A program made the translations under genes and the position numbers. Source: Roridomyces roridus (Eukaryota; Basidiomycota; Agaricomycetes; Agaricales; Mycenaceae). From it: DNA of 64,000 nt. Below, in pieces: positions 23,432-33,778 of this stretch (its first letter is position 1; each line of letters begins with the position of its first letter). Where the stretch lies: contig JARKIF010000170.1 of NCBI GenBank assembly GCA_029378245.1, positions 1-64,000 on the forward strand, given 5' to 3'. The notes beneath the pieces were generated by a model that was not told the DNA's origin, made no database searches, and was given only the letters and a program-made list of their open reading frames with translations.

Positions 23432-25498
23432 ATGCACAACGAGGCTTCGGTGGCTCTTGCACTGGGCGCTACGGCACTGGCGGTCGTTGTCTGGTCTGCG
23501 CGCGCCAAGAAGAGCGTCGCACCGTTTCCGCCTGGTCCAAAGGGAACATTCCTGCTCGGAAACGCCCTGGATTTGCCTCAGTCGAAACCATGGGTAACCT
23601 TTGCTGAGTGGGCCAAAACCTATGGTAATTCTCCCGGCGTCCTCTTCATCAGAGCTGCTGTGAAATCTTCTAGGTCCTATTGTGCACCTCAGCGTCTTTG
23701 GGAAACACATCATCGTGCTCAACGACCTGAAATACGCGATCGATATCCTCGACAAGAAGAGTCGGATATACAGCAATCGTCCTAAACTCATTATGGGTGG
23801 AGAGCTCGTTGGGTACGACCAACTTCTAGGTAATCGACGTTTCGTCTTTTGTGCCCCAGTGCTCTCACGCGCTTTCGAGGTTTCCTCCAGTTCGGAAAGC
23901 AGTGGACTGAGCAGCGCCGCATAATGGCCCAGTTCCTCGGCACTCGGTCCAAAGTCGAAACCGCCTGCGGTCCTTCACTGGAGACGGCGGTGTATGCCTT
24001 CATGCACGACCTGCTGCAGAATCCAAATATGTGGAGAGATTTCGTCTTCAAGTGTGTCATTCTTCTTTAACGGTGCCCATGTCAATTCAAGTAAAGGTGT
24101 AGATTTGCAGGGACAACGCTCCTCAATGTGACCTGCGGCTACCAGCCCAAGGACGAGAACGACTCTTTTTTGCAGCTGGCTGACGAATCCATGAAACAGT
24201 TTTCCGAACTGACTGGTGCCAATGCCTTTGCGGTTGATACATTCCCGTTTTGTGAGTCCTCCCGACCCGCTGAGCGCTAACACCCAGTATGAACATTACA
24301 GTGCGATACGTTCCCGAATGGTTCCCAGGTGCCGGATGGAAGAAGAAGATCAACCCCTACCGTGCAACCTGCCAAGCGGCCATCGATACACCTTTTATTT
24401 GGGTCAAAAGACAAATGGTGCGCTCTTATTCTTTCTCTCCTTCTCGGGTCGTTGAGACAACATTGAGGAATTGGGAAAATCGATGCCTGGCATGGTTTCA
24501 GACCTTCTCAGCTCCCATCAATACACCGCTGAGGAGGAACACACCCTGAAATTGACGGCCTTTTCAGTGATCGGTGGTAAGCGAATGTTCGACTGTTGAG
24601 TCTCCTTGATTAAATCCTGGCAGGTGGCTCTGAAACGGTATGCCTGACTTGAAATGGCATAGAAGTCCATTCTCATTGTAGTTGACAGACTGCCGCCGTC
24701 ATCGAGACATTTTTCCTCGCCATGGTCTTGCAACCAGACGCTCAACGTAAAGCTCAGATGGAGCTCGACAACATTCTTGGTCCTTCCACTGTTCCTCGAT
24801 CGGCCGACCGTGCCCGTCTACCGTTCGTCGAGGCGTTGATTCTTGAGGTCCTTCGAAAATATACCATGGCGCCGCTGGGTACACGAGACTTCGATCAATC
24901 AACCAACTTTCTTATGGTTGATAGGACTCCCACATGCAGCCGCCGAAGACGATGTACACAAAGGATATTTCATACCAAAGGACACAATCGTCATGGCCAA
25001 TACCTGGTTGGTTTTCTGAGATTTGACAACTGAGCTTTTTCACCGTCGAACCTAGGCTGTTTTTCTGTGATCCCAAGATTTATTCAGACCCAGAAGCTTT
25101 CCGGCCGGAGCGTTTCATCGAGACGCCAACCCATGCCAAGGAGATGGACCCGAGAGAGATACTCTTTGGCTACGGAAGGAGGGTTTGTCCCGGTAAGAAA
25201 ACACACTCTTCTTCCCGTTCAGTCGTAAATGACTAGTTGTAGGCTCGCATCTCGCCGACTTGAGCATTTGGCTCGTCTGCGCTGCCATCTTGACATTTTT
25301 CGATATCAGCGCGCCGATTGAAGATGGTCGTCCGGTGCTTCCGTCTGGAGAATTTTTGGATGGGACTATCAGGTAACGAGTCGTTTATCTACTGTCGCCG
25401 GACGCTCAAGAACTTGTAGCCGCCCCGCGGAATTCAAGTGTGTTGTCACCGCCAGGAAGGGTGCGGCGGAGGCTATTCATAGACTTGTCGATGTTTGA
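23432..25498 (+). CDS. Cytochrome P450, copy B
   Basis: Same twelve-exon plan and nearly the same protein as copy A, on the opposite strand. Start ATG 23432-23434 (MHNEAS), stop 25496-25498. Key sites are intact: PFPPGPKG hinge, GGGSETTA (I-helix), EVLR (K-helix), FRPERF, FGYGRRVCPG. The intron before the SMPGMVSDLL exon is one base shorter than in copy A. Taking the acceptor at TTGAG keeps phase in all three copies, which supports that splice choice. Expected ER-bound monooxygenase. It lies just downstream of the MFS gene and foldback element, and its own 3' flank contains a relic of the MFS 3' end, so a block including both genes seems to have been duplicated. Confidence 0.9.
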
Positions 25499-25692
25499 GA
25501 CATGTATTACAAGTATTGTGTGCCGGTTGCGATCCCCGTCCCTCGCGACCCCTTCCTCTAGAATACCCTTGAAGTTCCAACCCACCATACGAACCGTGTC
25601 CAATCTCGGGACAACCCAGTCTCAAACCGAAAACGGAATCCTATTAGTATTACGCACACTTGCATTCTGATGCCCAAGCAAGCCAAAAGCAC

Positions 25693-26050
25693 GCGTTGGT
25701 TTTGTACGCTCGGCAGCGGTCGTGAATGTTGAAAGTCAAAGAACAAATGAATTGACTGTACACGAGATGTACAACGTCTGGGGCTTGAACTCGCAAGCCC
25801 CTCGTATATATACTCAATTCTATGCTGCGCCGCAGTTCCCCTTTCTCACTGCGCCGCAGCCCGGTATCCTACATATCTCAATATTCCGTGTCTGTGTCCG
25901 TGAATGTCCTTTCCGGGACTCCGTGTATTCCAATGAGTCCGAAGTATTTCCGAGAGATGACTAAAGTGCCGATTGCACTTCCAACAGTGAAAAGACGTAA
26001 AGGGAATCGCTTGGTCTAGATCCCTGCATCTCACCTTCAGCTTGTGTATC
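25693..26050 (+). pseudogene. Relic of the MFS transporter 3' end, interrupted
   Basis: GTACGCTCGGCAG near 25700 and GAAAAGACGTAAAGGGAATCG near 25990 match the consecutive last codons of the MFS gene (22405-22456). About 265 bp of unrelated sequence separates them. The flank after the stop (CTGCATCTC, TTTCAAGTTGAGACC) also matches the MFS 3' flank on both sides of the foldback element. A duplicated and then interrupted fragment. Confidence 0.7.
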
Positions 26051-26159
26051 ACTTTCATTTTCAAGTTGAGACCAGGTCGTGATACTTACAATTTTTATGG
26101 TGGTCACGTTGGCGTTCACTGCTTTGGTATAAATCCGAGATACAAAATTCAGCAGACGG

Positions 26160-26889
26160 AAACGTGCCTCAAAACATCCGACACGCGTTGGCTGTGATTA
26201 CGAAGACTACCATCTTCCGCCATTTCCTGCGCATTGTTCCAGAGCTTGCGGAGCGTTGCGGCGCTCAAGGAACTTTCGAGCCCAATTTCATGGCTCGTAT
26301 CTTTCGAGAAAACTAACTCCTCCTTAGCCCGACGGCGTTGGCGGAGCAGTGGCTGAAGGCGAACTGCTCACGGTTTGCAACAGACTGTTCTCCGAACTCC
26401 TCTTGGGGAGATGACGCGATGCGCTTCCCCCAGTTGAGCAATTCCTGCTTGCTCAGCACGCCTTACTCGCCGAGAAAAAGCGGCTCTTGGTCCACTGCGG
26501 TGGTCGTCGCAGCCCACAATTCGAGACACTGATTATGCCGCAGTCCATGGCAGTGACTGCATCGAATCGCTCGGACACGCCCTTGCTTACTCCGCCGCAC
26601 TCGGCAGGGGCGTTCCCGAGCCGCTTCTCAACATGTACGAGTGTGTGGTAATGCGCCAAGATCCTGCGTGGTATTCCGAGGAGGCCGCTCGGCACAGAGT
26701 CTGCGGGACGATCGTGTGGTTGCGTCGGTGCTTCCAGAAATTAACCAGTATTTGGAGAACCTTGACGTCGGAAAGTATGCCACTGCGCCTATTGTATCCG
26801 ACGAATGTTGGAAGCAAAATGCCGCCGGGTTACCCACCTACACTGGAAATGTTACATCGTTCCATATGGCGCCTATGGGGATGCTTTAG
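26160..26889 (+). pseudogene. Acyl-CoA dehydrogenase/oxidase-like remnant
   Basis: Discontinuous frames carry protein-like pieces: FRHFLRIVPELAERCGAQG, LAEQWLKANCSRF, DCIESLGHALAYSAALGRG, PEPLLNMYECVVMRQDPAWY, then VVASVLPEINQYLENLDVG to a stop at 26889. The order and the pattern GHALAYSAALGRGVPEPLLNMYECVV.RQDPAWY resemble the C-terminal part of acyl-CoA dehydrogenase-like proteins of basidiomycetes (recognised from memory; not searched). At least three frameshifts or stops are needed, so it is a pseudogene. It stops just before the TIR element at 26917. Confidence 0.5.
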
Positions 26890-27812
26890 TTGTGTTTTTG
26901 TTTCACTTAGAATCAATGTCGCAAGATTTATTTTCTCGATATACGGCCAGACATGGTCATGTATGGCTGAATATGGTCGTCAGCCTGACCGTACCATATA
27001 ACAACTAGAAAATTGAGATATGGCCATATCAGTGTATGATCAGGCGACCTACAATGCGATGGTATTGTACGCATCATGTACTCACATGCAGACTGTCAGG
27101 CATAGGTGGGGACACTGATATGGTCATCAGTCCTGAGGACCTTATATTGCCTCATAAGACCTAGATGTCACACCGGTCCATCCCTCCTTCTCTTCACTTC
27201 CATAATCAAAAGCATGTTGAATTCAAACAATATATTCAAGTAGGACGCGGACACAGAAGGGGAGAAGTCATATACGGACGAGGGACATACGGGATCTTGA
27301 GTACAAAGTCAGCGTCGAGAGTATCAACTGGAATGAGAGTAACACACACCGTTGGTCAGCGAGAACGACATGGCTGAATGGAACTACGGAGGTATGAGCG
27401 CGGACAGTGTGACCATAACTAAAGACTGACCAGAGTTTCGTCGGGACTACATCGACGCTGAGTCTCAGCGTAGCGGCGGGTTCAGTGGGAGCGAATCACG
27501 TACCTCATACTACCTGCATCATATTCCCTACGCTCACCATCTGGCTTGTCGAATTGGACGGAATGGCCACGTAGCCGTATGGCGGCGGTTCGACGACGGA
27601 AAGGCGTATATCGTGAGCCGAGCGGATGAAGGATGACGGGGTGGTGAGGCGTAGTGTTGTCATGACGGGTGGTAGGGCGAGTGTGAGTGGCGACGGCTGG
27701 CGTGAGGGTAGCCGGGTGGTGGTGGTAGAGAGTCAAGAGAGGTCTGATGGGCATCACTGCTGCGGAGGAAATATATACACACACCCGCTCCACTCACTCC
27801 ACCACTCTCGGC

Positions 27813-28112
27813 ATGCTGACCGAGCCTCCGAGCCAGCGACGCAGGCGTCCACGCCGTCCCTCCCTCCCTTCCGAGTCGACCTCGGCCCAGTGCCCTCCTT
27901 CATCAAGGTCAGGAGAGTCGAAAACCGAAAGGTTTTTCGCCCAGCCCGCGCAGCAAGGACGAGCAGTGAGCACATCCACAGCCCTGAGGTGGGTCACTGT
28001 ACAGCATTGTTGTGCCCTCCGTCTCGACTTCGGGCAGCCCTCGGCACCCATTTCAGCCGGTCTTCCCGGCCAACGACGTTCCTGTGCGTGATACCATAGC
28101 AGGAGAATACCC
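27813..28112 (+). CDS. Hypothetical basic protein inside the TIR element
   Basis: Not recognised. A TATA-like ATATATACAC lies about 40 bp upstream of ATG 27813, a layout typical of a real fungal promoter. The ORF opens MLTEPPSQRRRRPRRPSLP and runs about 60 residues of Ser/Arg/Pro-rich sequence. A GTGGGT donor near 27987 and a CAG acceptor near 28035 would add a short exon before a stop. The exact end is uncertain. It could be the N-terminal exon of an element-encoded protein. Confidence 0.35.
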
Positions 28113-28480
28113 CCGGTCGCCGGCAAAGGTGCGTCACTCGCACTCGCCCTCTATTACCCGCTCACTGCATATAGGCAAAGCGTGGCCGCGCCAATGAAGT
28201 CTCCGACCGCGCTTGTAACTCTTTCGTCGCAATACGCCGTGTACCCGTCGATACATCCCTATCCAATTTATCTTCGACCGTTCCATCTAGCCTCAAGTGT
28301 TTGGGTGGGGAAAAAACAAATTATTGGCGCGCATCGGTGCGGCGCAGTTCAAGTTTGTACAACTAATACGAGTCGTCGTCCATGTGCGCACCCGGCTCAT
28401 TCTGCTGGTTCCCGTTTCCCTTGTCCTCGTCGTCTCCTGTGCCCCCACCCACATTCCCTTGCGCCTCATCTTCGTCATCC

Positions 28481-28924
28481 TCACCGGGACCTCCGCCTCC
28501 GCTCATGTCTTGGTTCCTCGTCCGCACTTCCTTCCCCGTGGTCATCGCCTTCTTCATCCGTGGACAAGTCTTCCCCGTCGTCCAGCGCAGTCAAAACCCG
28601 ATCAAAGTCATTGTTCGAGTGACGAGCGGATGGGAGTGCTGACGCCAGACTGGTCTCTGTGTCCGGAAACAGTTCGTCGTCCCAGGCTTTGAAGATCGCG
28701 TACACGTCCTTTTTCCCCTTCTGGCCGCACTTTCGAAGACCGGACCAGAGGAAGGCCAAAAACTCTCTGTAGATCGTTTCGTAGGGGAGGCCCGTCTGGA
28801 GCCCTTTCTTCGTACTCTTCAACTCCAACACCCCTGGACTCTCATTTGCTCGTCTACGCTCTTTGGTGCGCTGCCAACTGAGTTCGGGTCGCATCGTGGA
28901 CCTGGCGATCGTCAATCCAGCCAA
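28481..28924 (-). CDS. Hypothetical acidic protein inside the TIR element
   Basis: Not recognised. The first ATG of the frame reads MAGLTIARSTMRPELSW (28924). A conserved-looking core follows (GLPYETIYREFLAFLWSGLR, then VYAIFKAWDDELFPDTETSL), then an acidic Asp/Glu-rich tail and an Arg-rich end. A second acidic frame continues on the same strand down to about 28363 and may be joined by an intron or frameshift. Codon use and hydrophobic spacing look protein-like. Location within the 26917-29360 element suggests cargo or part of a transposon protein. Confidence 0.4.
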   Translation of the reverse strand: MAGLTIARSTMRPELSWQRTKERRRANESPGVLELKSTKKGLQTGLPYETIYREFLAFLWSGLRKCGQKGKKDVYAIFKAWDDELFPDTETSLASALPSARHSNNDFDRVLTALDDGEDLSTDEEGDDHGEGSADEEPRHERRRRSR

Positions 28925-29360
28925 GATCAGCTCTTAGCGGCCGCGCACGGTGTGGGATGGATGCCAAGTATACGAGGGTTGACAATTTGTCATTCCTCAT
29001 GTTGGATTGGTGTGTTCGTGATGCACTGCTCGCACCGGTCTCGCCACCACCAAAGACAGCCGTAGGACCGCGGCTTCGGTATCATGTTGATGTAGTTGAC
29101 GGGGACATGTTCTTACGAGCTCTAAATGCCAAGCAGCATGTCTGCCTTTGAATAATAGTGCCTGCTTGATCCACGACTCAAATATGGGGCTATCGAGGTC
29201 TTGTGGGGAAAATATGCTAAACTGATACCGACACATATGCCCTGACCGTCCTTATCTGGCAATCTAAGGCTACTATAAGCGGCTCACAGGCACATGTAAT
29301 AGACTCATCGGACACGATATGGCTGTCAGGCCATATATGGCGAAAAAGATTTTTGCGACA

Positions 29361-29723
29361 AATTACGAGAGCACACGGATATAGATGAAAATTTACACAG
29401 TTTAGGCTGGGGGAATTGAACGGAATTCAGTGAACTGCTCATGATGGCAATTAGCCAAATTGTTCCCACGGTTCAAATGTTTGATTTGGCCTCGTCGCTA
29501 ATTTGTAGGCGCGTCATTGATATTGCGGCGATTCAGTCACCAGTGGAGGTCCGAGGAGATATCACACTATGTAGCGGCTTCACCTCCGGAGGGCTAACAC
29601 GGATAAATGTCGGCAAGCGTCATGTGGGGAGGATTTTTGATGGCAAGGCTCAGGTGGCTAAAAAGAACGATTCGTAACGGGTCTCAGGAATCAAGGACTC
29701 GGATACCTTACTCCCGAGCCACC
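29361..29723. other. Spacer between the TIR element and F-box copy F4
   Basis: No gene seen. The last part is the F4 promoter region. Confidence 0.4.
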
Positions 29724-31843
29724 ATGTCCTCACCGCGAGTCCCAGCTGCCCCCTGAAACGCGCACCAACTAACTTGTATCTTTAGGACATCTTACGACGT
29801 CCCATGTGACGGCAGCTCAATCGATCGTCCACTGAGCCCATTTACAAAGCTCTTAAGCAGCAACGACTAGTGTTGGGTGAGTCCGGTTCAAAGAAACGGT
29901 TCGAACCTGAACCGAACCGAACCGAACGGCCGTTCAGCGTTCAGGTTCAGGAAACTGCTGAACCTGAACGCAAGGTTCGGTTCAGCGTTCGAACGCGAAC
30001 GCGAAATTGAACCGAAAGCGGCCATCTTTCAGATTTTGACAGCACTTCCGAGGTAATTAGCAGGGTGATACTCGATAGAGTAGAGAGAAAACTCACACAG
30101 TGACCGTTCATTTCACAGAATCTAGGTTGGAGACTGTGGTGGGTCGGCGCTGGCTGTCTCAGCCTGTCTGATCAGTCTTGATGGCACATCAGAGCTGCGC
30201 GAGTCCTACTGTATGGGCGCTGTGGACCTCAAAGTGGGCTAAGTGCTTGGTCTGGGGTATTCAGTGATTCCTTAAGCACATTTGGCCATCATATACCTTT
30301 AGATTCTGCGTGGACTATCGCCGGGAAAATCCGGGGTTCGAACACGTTCGAACGCCGAACTGAACGTGAACGCGCGTTCAGGTTCGGCGTTCGACGAAAA
30401 GTGTCCTGAACGCGAACCGAACCGAACCGATCCATCACTAGTGCCAACGACATGCCTACAGAGTTCCAAGCAGCCGCCATATCTTCTGCCATCGAGAGAG
30501 CCCGGACGCACCTGATTTGCGCCCGAAGTTCCATCGAGCTCCAAGCTTTCATCGAATCCCACAAAGCAATCCTTGCACCAATCCGACGCGTCCCGAACGA
30601 AATTCTGGCTGAATTTTTCGTTCACTGCATGGACGTTACCAAGCCACTTGATCCAAAGAAAGGAGAGGCGTGGGTTGTCTCGCGCGTGTGTCGCAGATGG
30701 AGGGCGGTCGCCATCGCTTGCCCCGAGCTCTGGTTGCACTTTGTCTTGCCCAAAAAACCGATCAAGCACTTGCGAGACTTTGTCCGAATTCAGTTGGGGC
30801 GTGCGCCTTACCCTTCTTCACTCTCCATTCGACTCCACAAGGGACCCCAAGACGTGATGGACCTATTTTTCGTGGCGCACACTCAGTGGGATGAAGTGGT
30901 GCTGCACACCAACAGTGCTTTAGCACAGTTCGCGAGGCGCGCGCGTAATACCGGTACCCCATTCCCCCGGCTCAAGAAGTTGGAAGTCAACGATGACTGG
31001 TCATCCAGATTATTGGAAGGGGAAGATCGCGGAGCGTACTTCGGCCTTGTCCAGTCACTCCCTGCCCTAACAAATTTGTTCCTGGATGCCCGCACCGAGT
31101 TGTTCCCAAAACAATTAGTCCTCCCGTGGTCTCACCTTCAGCATTGTACCCTTTGGTCCTTTGTGACATCAGATGTACTCTGGATTCTTGCCCTCCTCCC
31201 ACCATCTGCCTCCGTCATCATTCGCGGCATCCACGACGAAAGAGCCTTCCCACACAGCCAAACAGCGTCATTGCAAGCCAGCAAGACATGGTCAAAAATC
31301 AGTACCCTCGAGTTTGACAACTGCAGTCGGCTCTTCACCACTACCCTTCTCCAAGTGCTTCACGTACCGTCGCTCAGGAAACTTGCGTTCAGGCACGATC
31401 GTGGGAAGAGCTCGGCGGCAACACTCGGCGAAGTTGCCGACTTTTTGGACCGCTCGGGGTGCGTGTTGGAGCACTTGCGTGTGGGGGGCGTTCCGCTCTC
31501 GGATGCAGGTGTTTTGGGTATTTTGGATAGAGGGCATGGTGCAATGTGGACGAACGAGCTCATTCGGTTGGATGTCCATTGGATTACCGACTTACGTGAG
31601 ACCCTTGAGGCGCTAGGGAGAGGAACGGCAGAGGGGTCGGTGTTGTTGCCGAATCTGGGGACTCTAGCTGTGCGTGGAACGTCGGCTTTCGAAAGCGTGG
31701 ATGTCTTGGGGCTTCTCAAGAGTCGAAATCCGACTGTGCAGAGGCTACCATTTGGGCGTTGGCAATGGGAGTTTCCGGATTTGCCTGAGATTGGCGACGG
31801 TTTGGAGAAGGAATTGGAGGTTGTAATTCTCGAGGATGAATAG
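29724..31843 (+). pseudogene. F-box-like protein, copy F4, split by a hAT-like element
   Basis: Exon 1 (29724-29734, ATGTCCTCACC), a GC-donor intron (GCGAGT; branch CTAAC; acceptor TTTAG at 29785) and exon 2 from 29786 run in frame for 31 codons. The element at 29868 then supplies an immediate TAG. Behind the element, ATG 30452 opens 463 residues in the same frame with the full family plan: APIRRVPNEILAEFFVHC, SRVCRRWRAVAIACPELW, LRR-like region, VQRLPFGRWQWEFPD and VVILEDE. Removing the element restores a normal family gene. The downstream ATG could still give an N-terminally short protein with a complete F-box if transcription starts in or near the element. I classify it as disrupted, with possible residual function. 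Confidence 0.75.
29868..30443. mobile_element. hAT-like MITE inserted at the F4 start codon
   Basis: About 575 bp. The left end is TAGTGTTGGGT and the reversed right end (30440) is TAGTGATGGAT, a 10-11 bp TIR with two mismatches typical of hAT elements. Flanks GCAACGAC (29860-29867) and CCAACGAC (30444-30451) form an 8-bp target duplication with one mismatch; three extra bases GTG sit beside the right end. Subterminal regions are packed with GAACC/GGTTC motifs in both orientations. There is no transposase. The empty site is visible in paralogue F5 (AGCAACGACATGCC at 32346-32359). Confidence 0.82.
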
Positions 31844-32213
31844 AAGATTTATTAGTACTGGGATTATATCAATGGCAAACCTTTCAGCTTGGGCAGATCA
31901 GATCATAACTACCAAGGACAGGTGTAATACATCTTGTTAGGTATTGGTAGCCCGAACGAGCAGAATTCGAGGAGCGCCCGCGTCCAAAGTTGGCTTATAG
32001 ACTTTTTCGAAGCGAGATTGAGTGCCGCAATACTACTAGTAGCAGGGTAGCCAGTGAAGCCTATGACAGTAATCTTGTGTACATTCTGCAGAAACGGAGC
32101 AGCAGCCCAGAGAAGGTGCATTGAGCTGGGATAAAGGTTGAAGATGGTAGTTCGGGTTGAAAGACTCTCGGCAATCAATGACCCGATCCGATCACTTCTT
32201 GCACCGAACCACC
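31844..32213. other. Spacer between F-box copies F4 and F5
   Basis: No supportable gene; the right part is the F5 promoter-like flank shared with the other copies. Confidence 0.4.
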
Positions 32214-33084
32214 ATGTCCTCACTGCGAGTTCCGGTCGTACCCTGACGCGCACATACTAAATTACTTCTAGGGCATCTTGCTACTACGCCCCTTACTGCG
32301 GTAGCTCAATCGGCTCCCTACTGAGCCCATTTCCAGAGCTCCTCGCCAGCAACGACATGCCTACCGACTCTCAGGCAGCCGACATATCATCTACCATCGA
32401 GAAAGCCCAGACAGATCTCATCTATGTAGAAACGGCCATCGATCTCCTCACTATCCGACGAACGGAGCTCAAAGGCTTCATCCAATCCGACGCCTCCCCA
32501 ACGAGATGCTCGCAAAGATTTTCACTCACTGCGTGGACGAGAACAAGCCAATGGACCCACTAAAAGGCGAGGCGTGGGTTGTTTCGCGTGTGTGTCACAG
32601 ATGGGGGGTGGTCGCGATCGCTTGCCCCAAGCTGTGGTCACACTTTGTCTTCCCCGAAAACTGTGCCGAACAGCGGCTCGAACACGTTTTTCAAGTCCAG
32701 CTAAAACGCGTTCCTAATCCTACACCGCTGTCGATTCGATTTAAAAGTCGGGCAAGCACACTCGATACAGTTATGGCCGCGCTCTTCGCCGCTTCGGCCC
32801 AGTGGAGGGAAGTCGCGTTCAGAAATGAGCGTGATTTCACACGTTTTGTGAAACACGCTTGCCGTATCACATTGCCCCAGCTCAAGAAACTGAAAGTGGA
32901 TACCTGGCAGCTTGCACTTGTCGATGAGCCCATCTCGACAGTCGTCTGGAATCTGTTCCCGATCTCGCGCAGGGCGTTGGCAGCTGGACGACGGCTTAGC
33001 TGGATGGGGAGGGATGCAATGCAAATTATGCAATGTCGTGGATTCTCGGTGTGCTTGGACGAGAGAGCGCGGCGGAGGATTTGA
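32214..33084 (+). pseudogene. F-box-like protein, copy F5, frameshifted and truncated
   Basis: Exon 1 at 32214-32224 (ATGTCCTCACT), a GC-donor intron (GCGAGT) ending at 32271, then exon 2 in frame through MPTDSQ (32357). Near 32480 a 25-nt deletion removes the SHTAILAP segment: one of two CCAATCC direct repeats and the sequence between them is missing. This shifts the frame, so the F-box (RRLPNEMLAKIFTHCVDENK) continues in the +1 frame. Homology is lost after WQLALVDEPIST near 32945, and the last ~45 residues are unrelated. No C-terminal tail. Non-functional. Confidence 0.78.
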
Positions 33085-33778
33085 CGGGCAGTGGTGTGTC
33101 TCCTGGTAGTTGGGACGTGCCTTGGACCTCCCAACGGCAAGAGCGCGCCACCGCCGAACGTGGCTGCCGATGAGCGTCGCCTGCTCCTCTCCTGCCAAAG
33201 TGCAGGTACGAGGGATGGTTCCAAAGTACTGTGTACGTTCTGCGGTCATTCTGGGCAAAGGACAGGGGAGGCGTGCCAGGGATCACGACACTCTATCGCG
33301 CCAAGTACTACATAGCGCAGCTTTGCAGGCGGAGAACGTCAGTTTACACTACGTTCACTACGTCCCGCCCACGAGTAGTGATTAGGACTCTTACGGTAGT
33401 GCCTTTCGAATCACCTTTGCCACATTTTTGTATGATTCATCGGGCTCCGGGCCTCCTCATAATCGTTCTCAAGCTCTCAATCAGCCCAAGGAATCATATC
33501 ATACTCTCAATCGATTGCAGAACTAAGTATGTAATAGTAGGACAAGCGAGATAAGACGACCAAGGACCGTGTGAGTAAATTGACAGCATGCTTGCATTGG
33601 GAGAATAGTCGACTATGCAATGAGCGTGAGTAGTATAGATAGGGAGGATTTGGTATCTCGGTATGCGTATATGTATGTAGATGTTCCGGATAAATATTCC
33701 AAGAGCCCAGCTTGAAATGCGAGAAAAATATTAGTATGGGACGATGGAAGGAGATGGTGTATAGCGAGGAAAAGTTCC
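33085..33778. other. Spacer
   Basis: No gene supported between the F5 pseudogene and the Pro-rich protein gene. Confidence 0.4.

Larger units (their letters stand above)
26917..29360. mobile_element. 2.4-kb TIR element of unknown superfamily
   Basis: The ends are inverted repeats. From 26917 the left reads TGTCGCAAGATTTATTTTC and the reversed right end (29360) reads TGTCGCAAAAATCTTTTTC. About 29 of the first 37 bases match, including GGCC.GACA near base 30-37. Subterminal regions repeat ATATGGCC/TATGGTC in both orientations. No clean target duplication is visible, so it is probably old. The interior holds two open regions described separately but no recognisable transposase. TGT..ACA ends occur in several fungal superfamilies; I cannot assign one. 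Confidence 0.6.

Noticed and set aside
30289..30769. Minus-strand ORFs over the hAT-like element and F4 start
   Set aside because: They read through repeat sequence and the antisense of the F-box exon.
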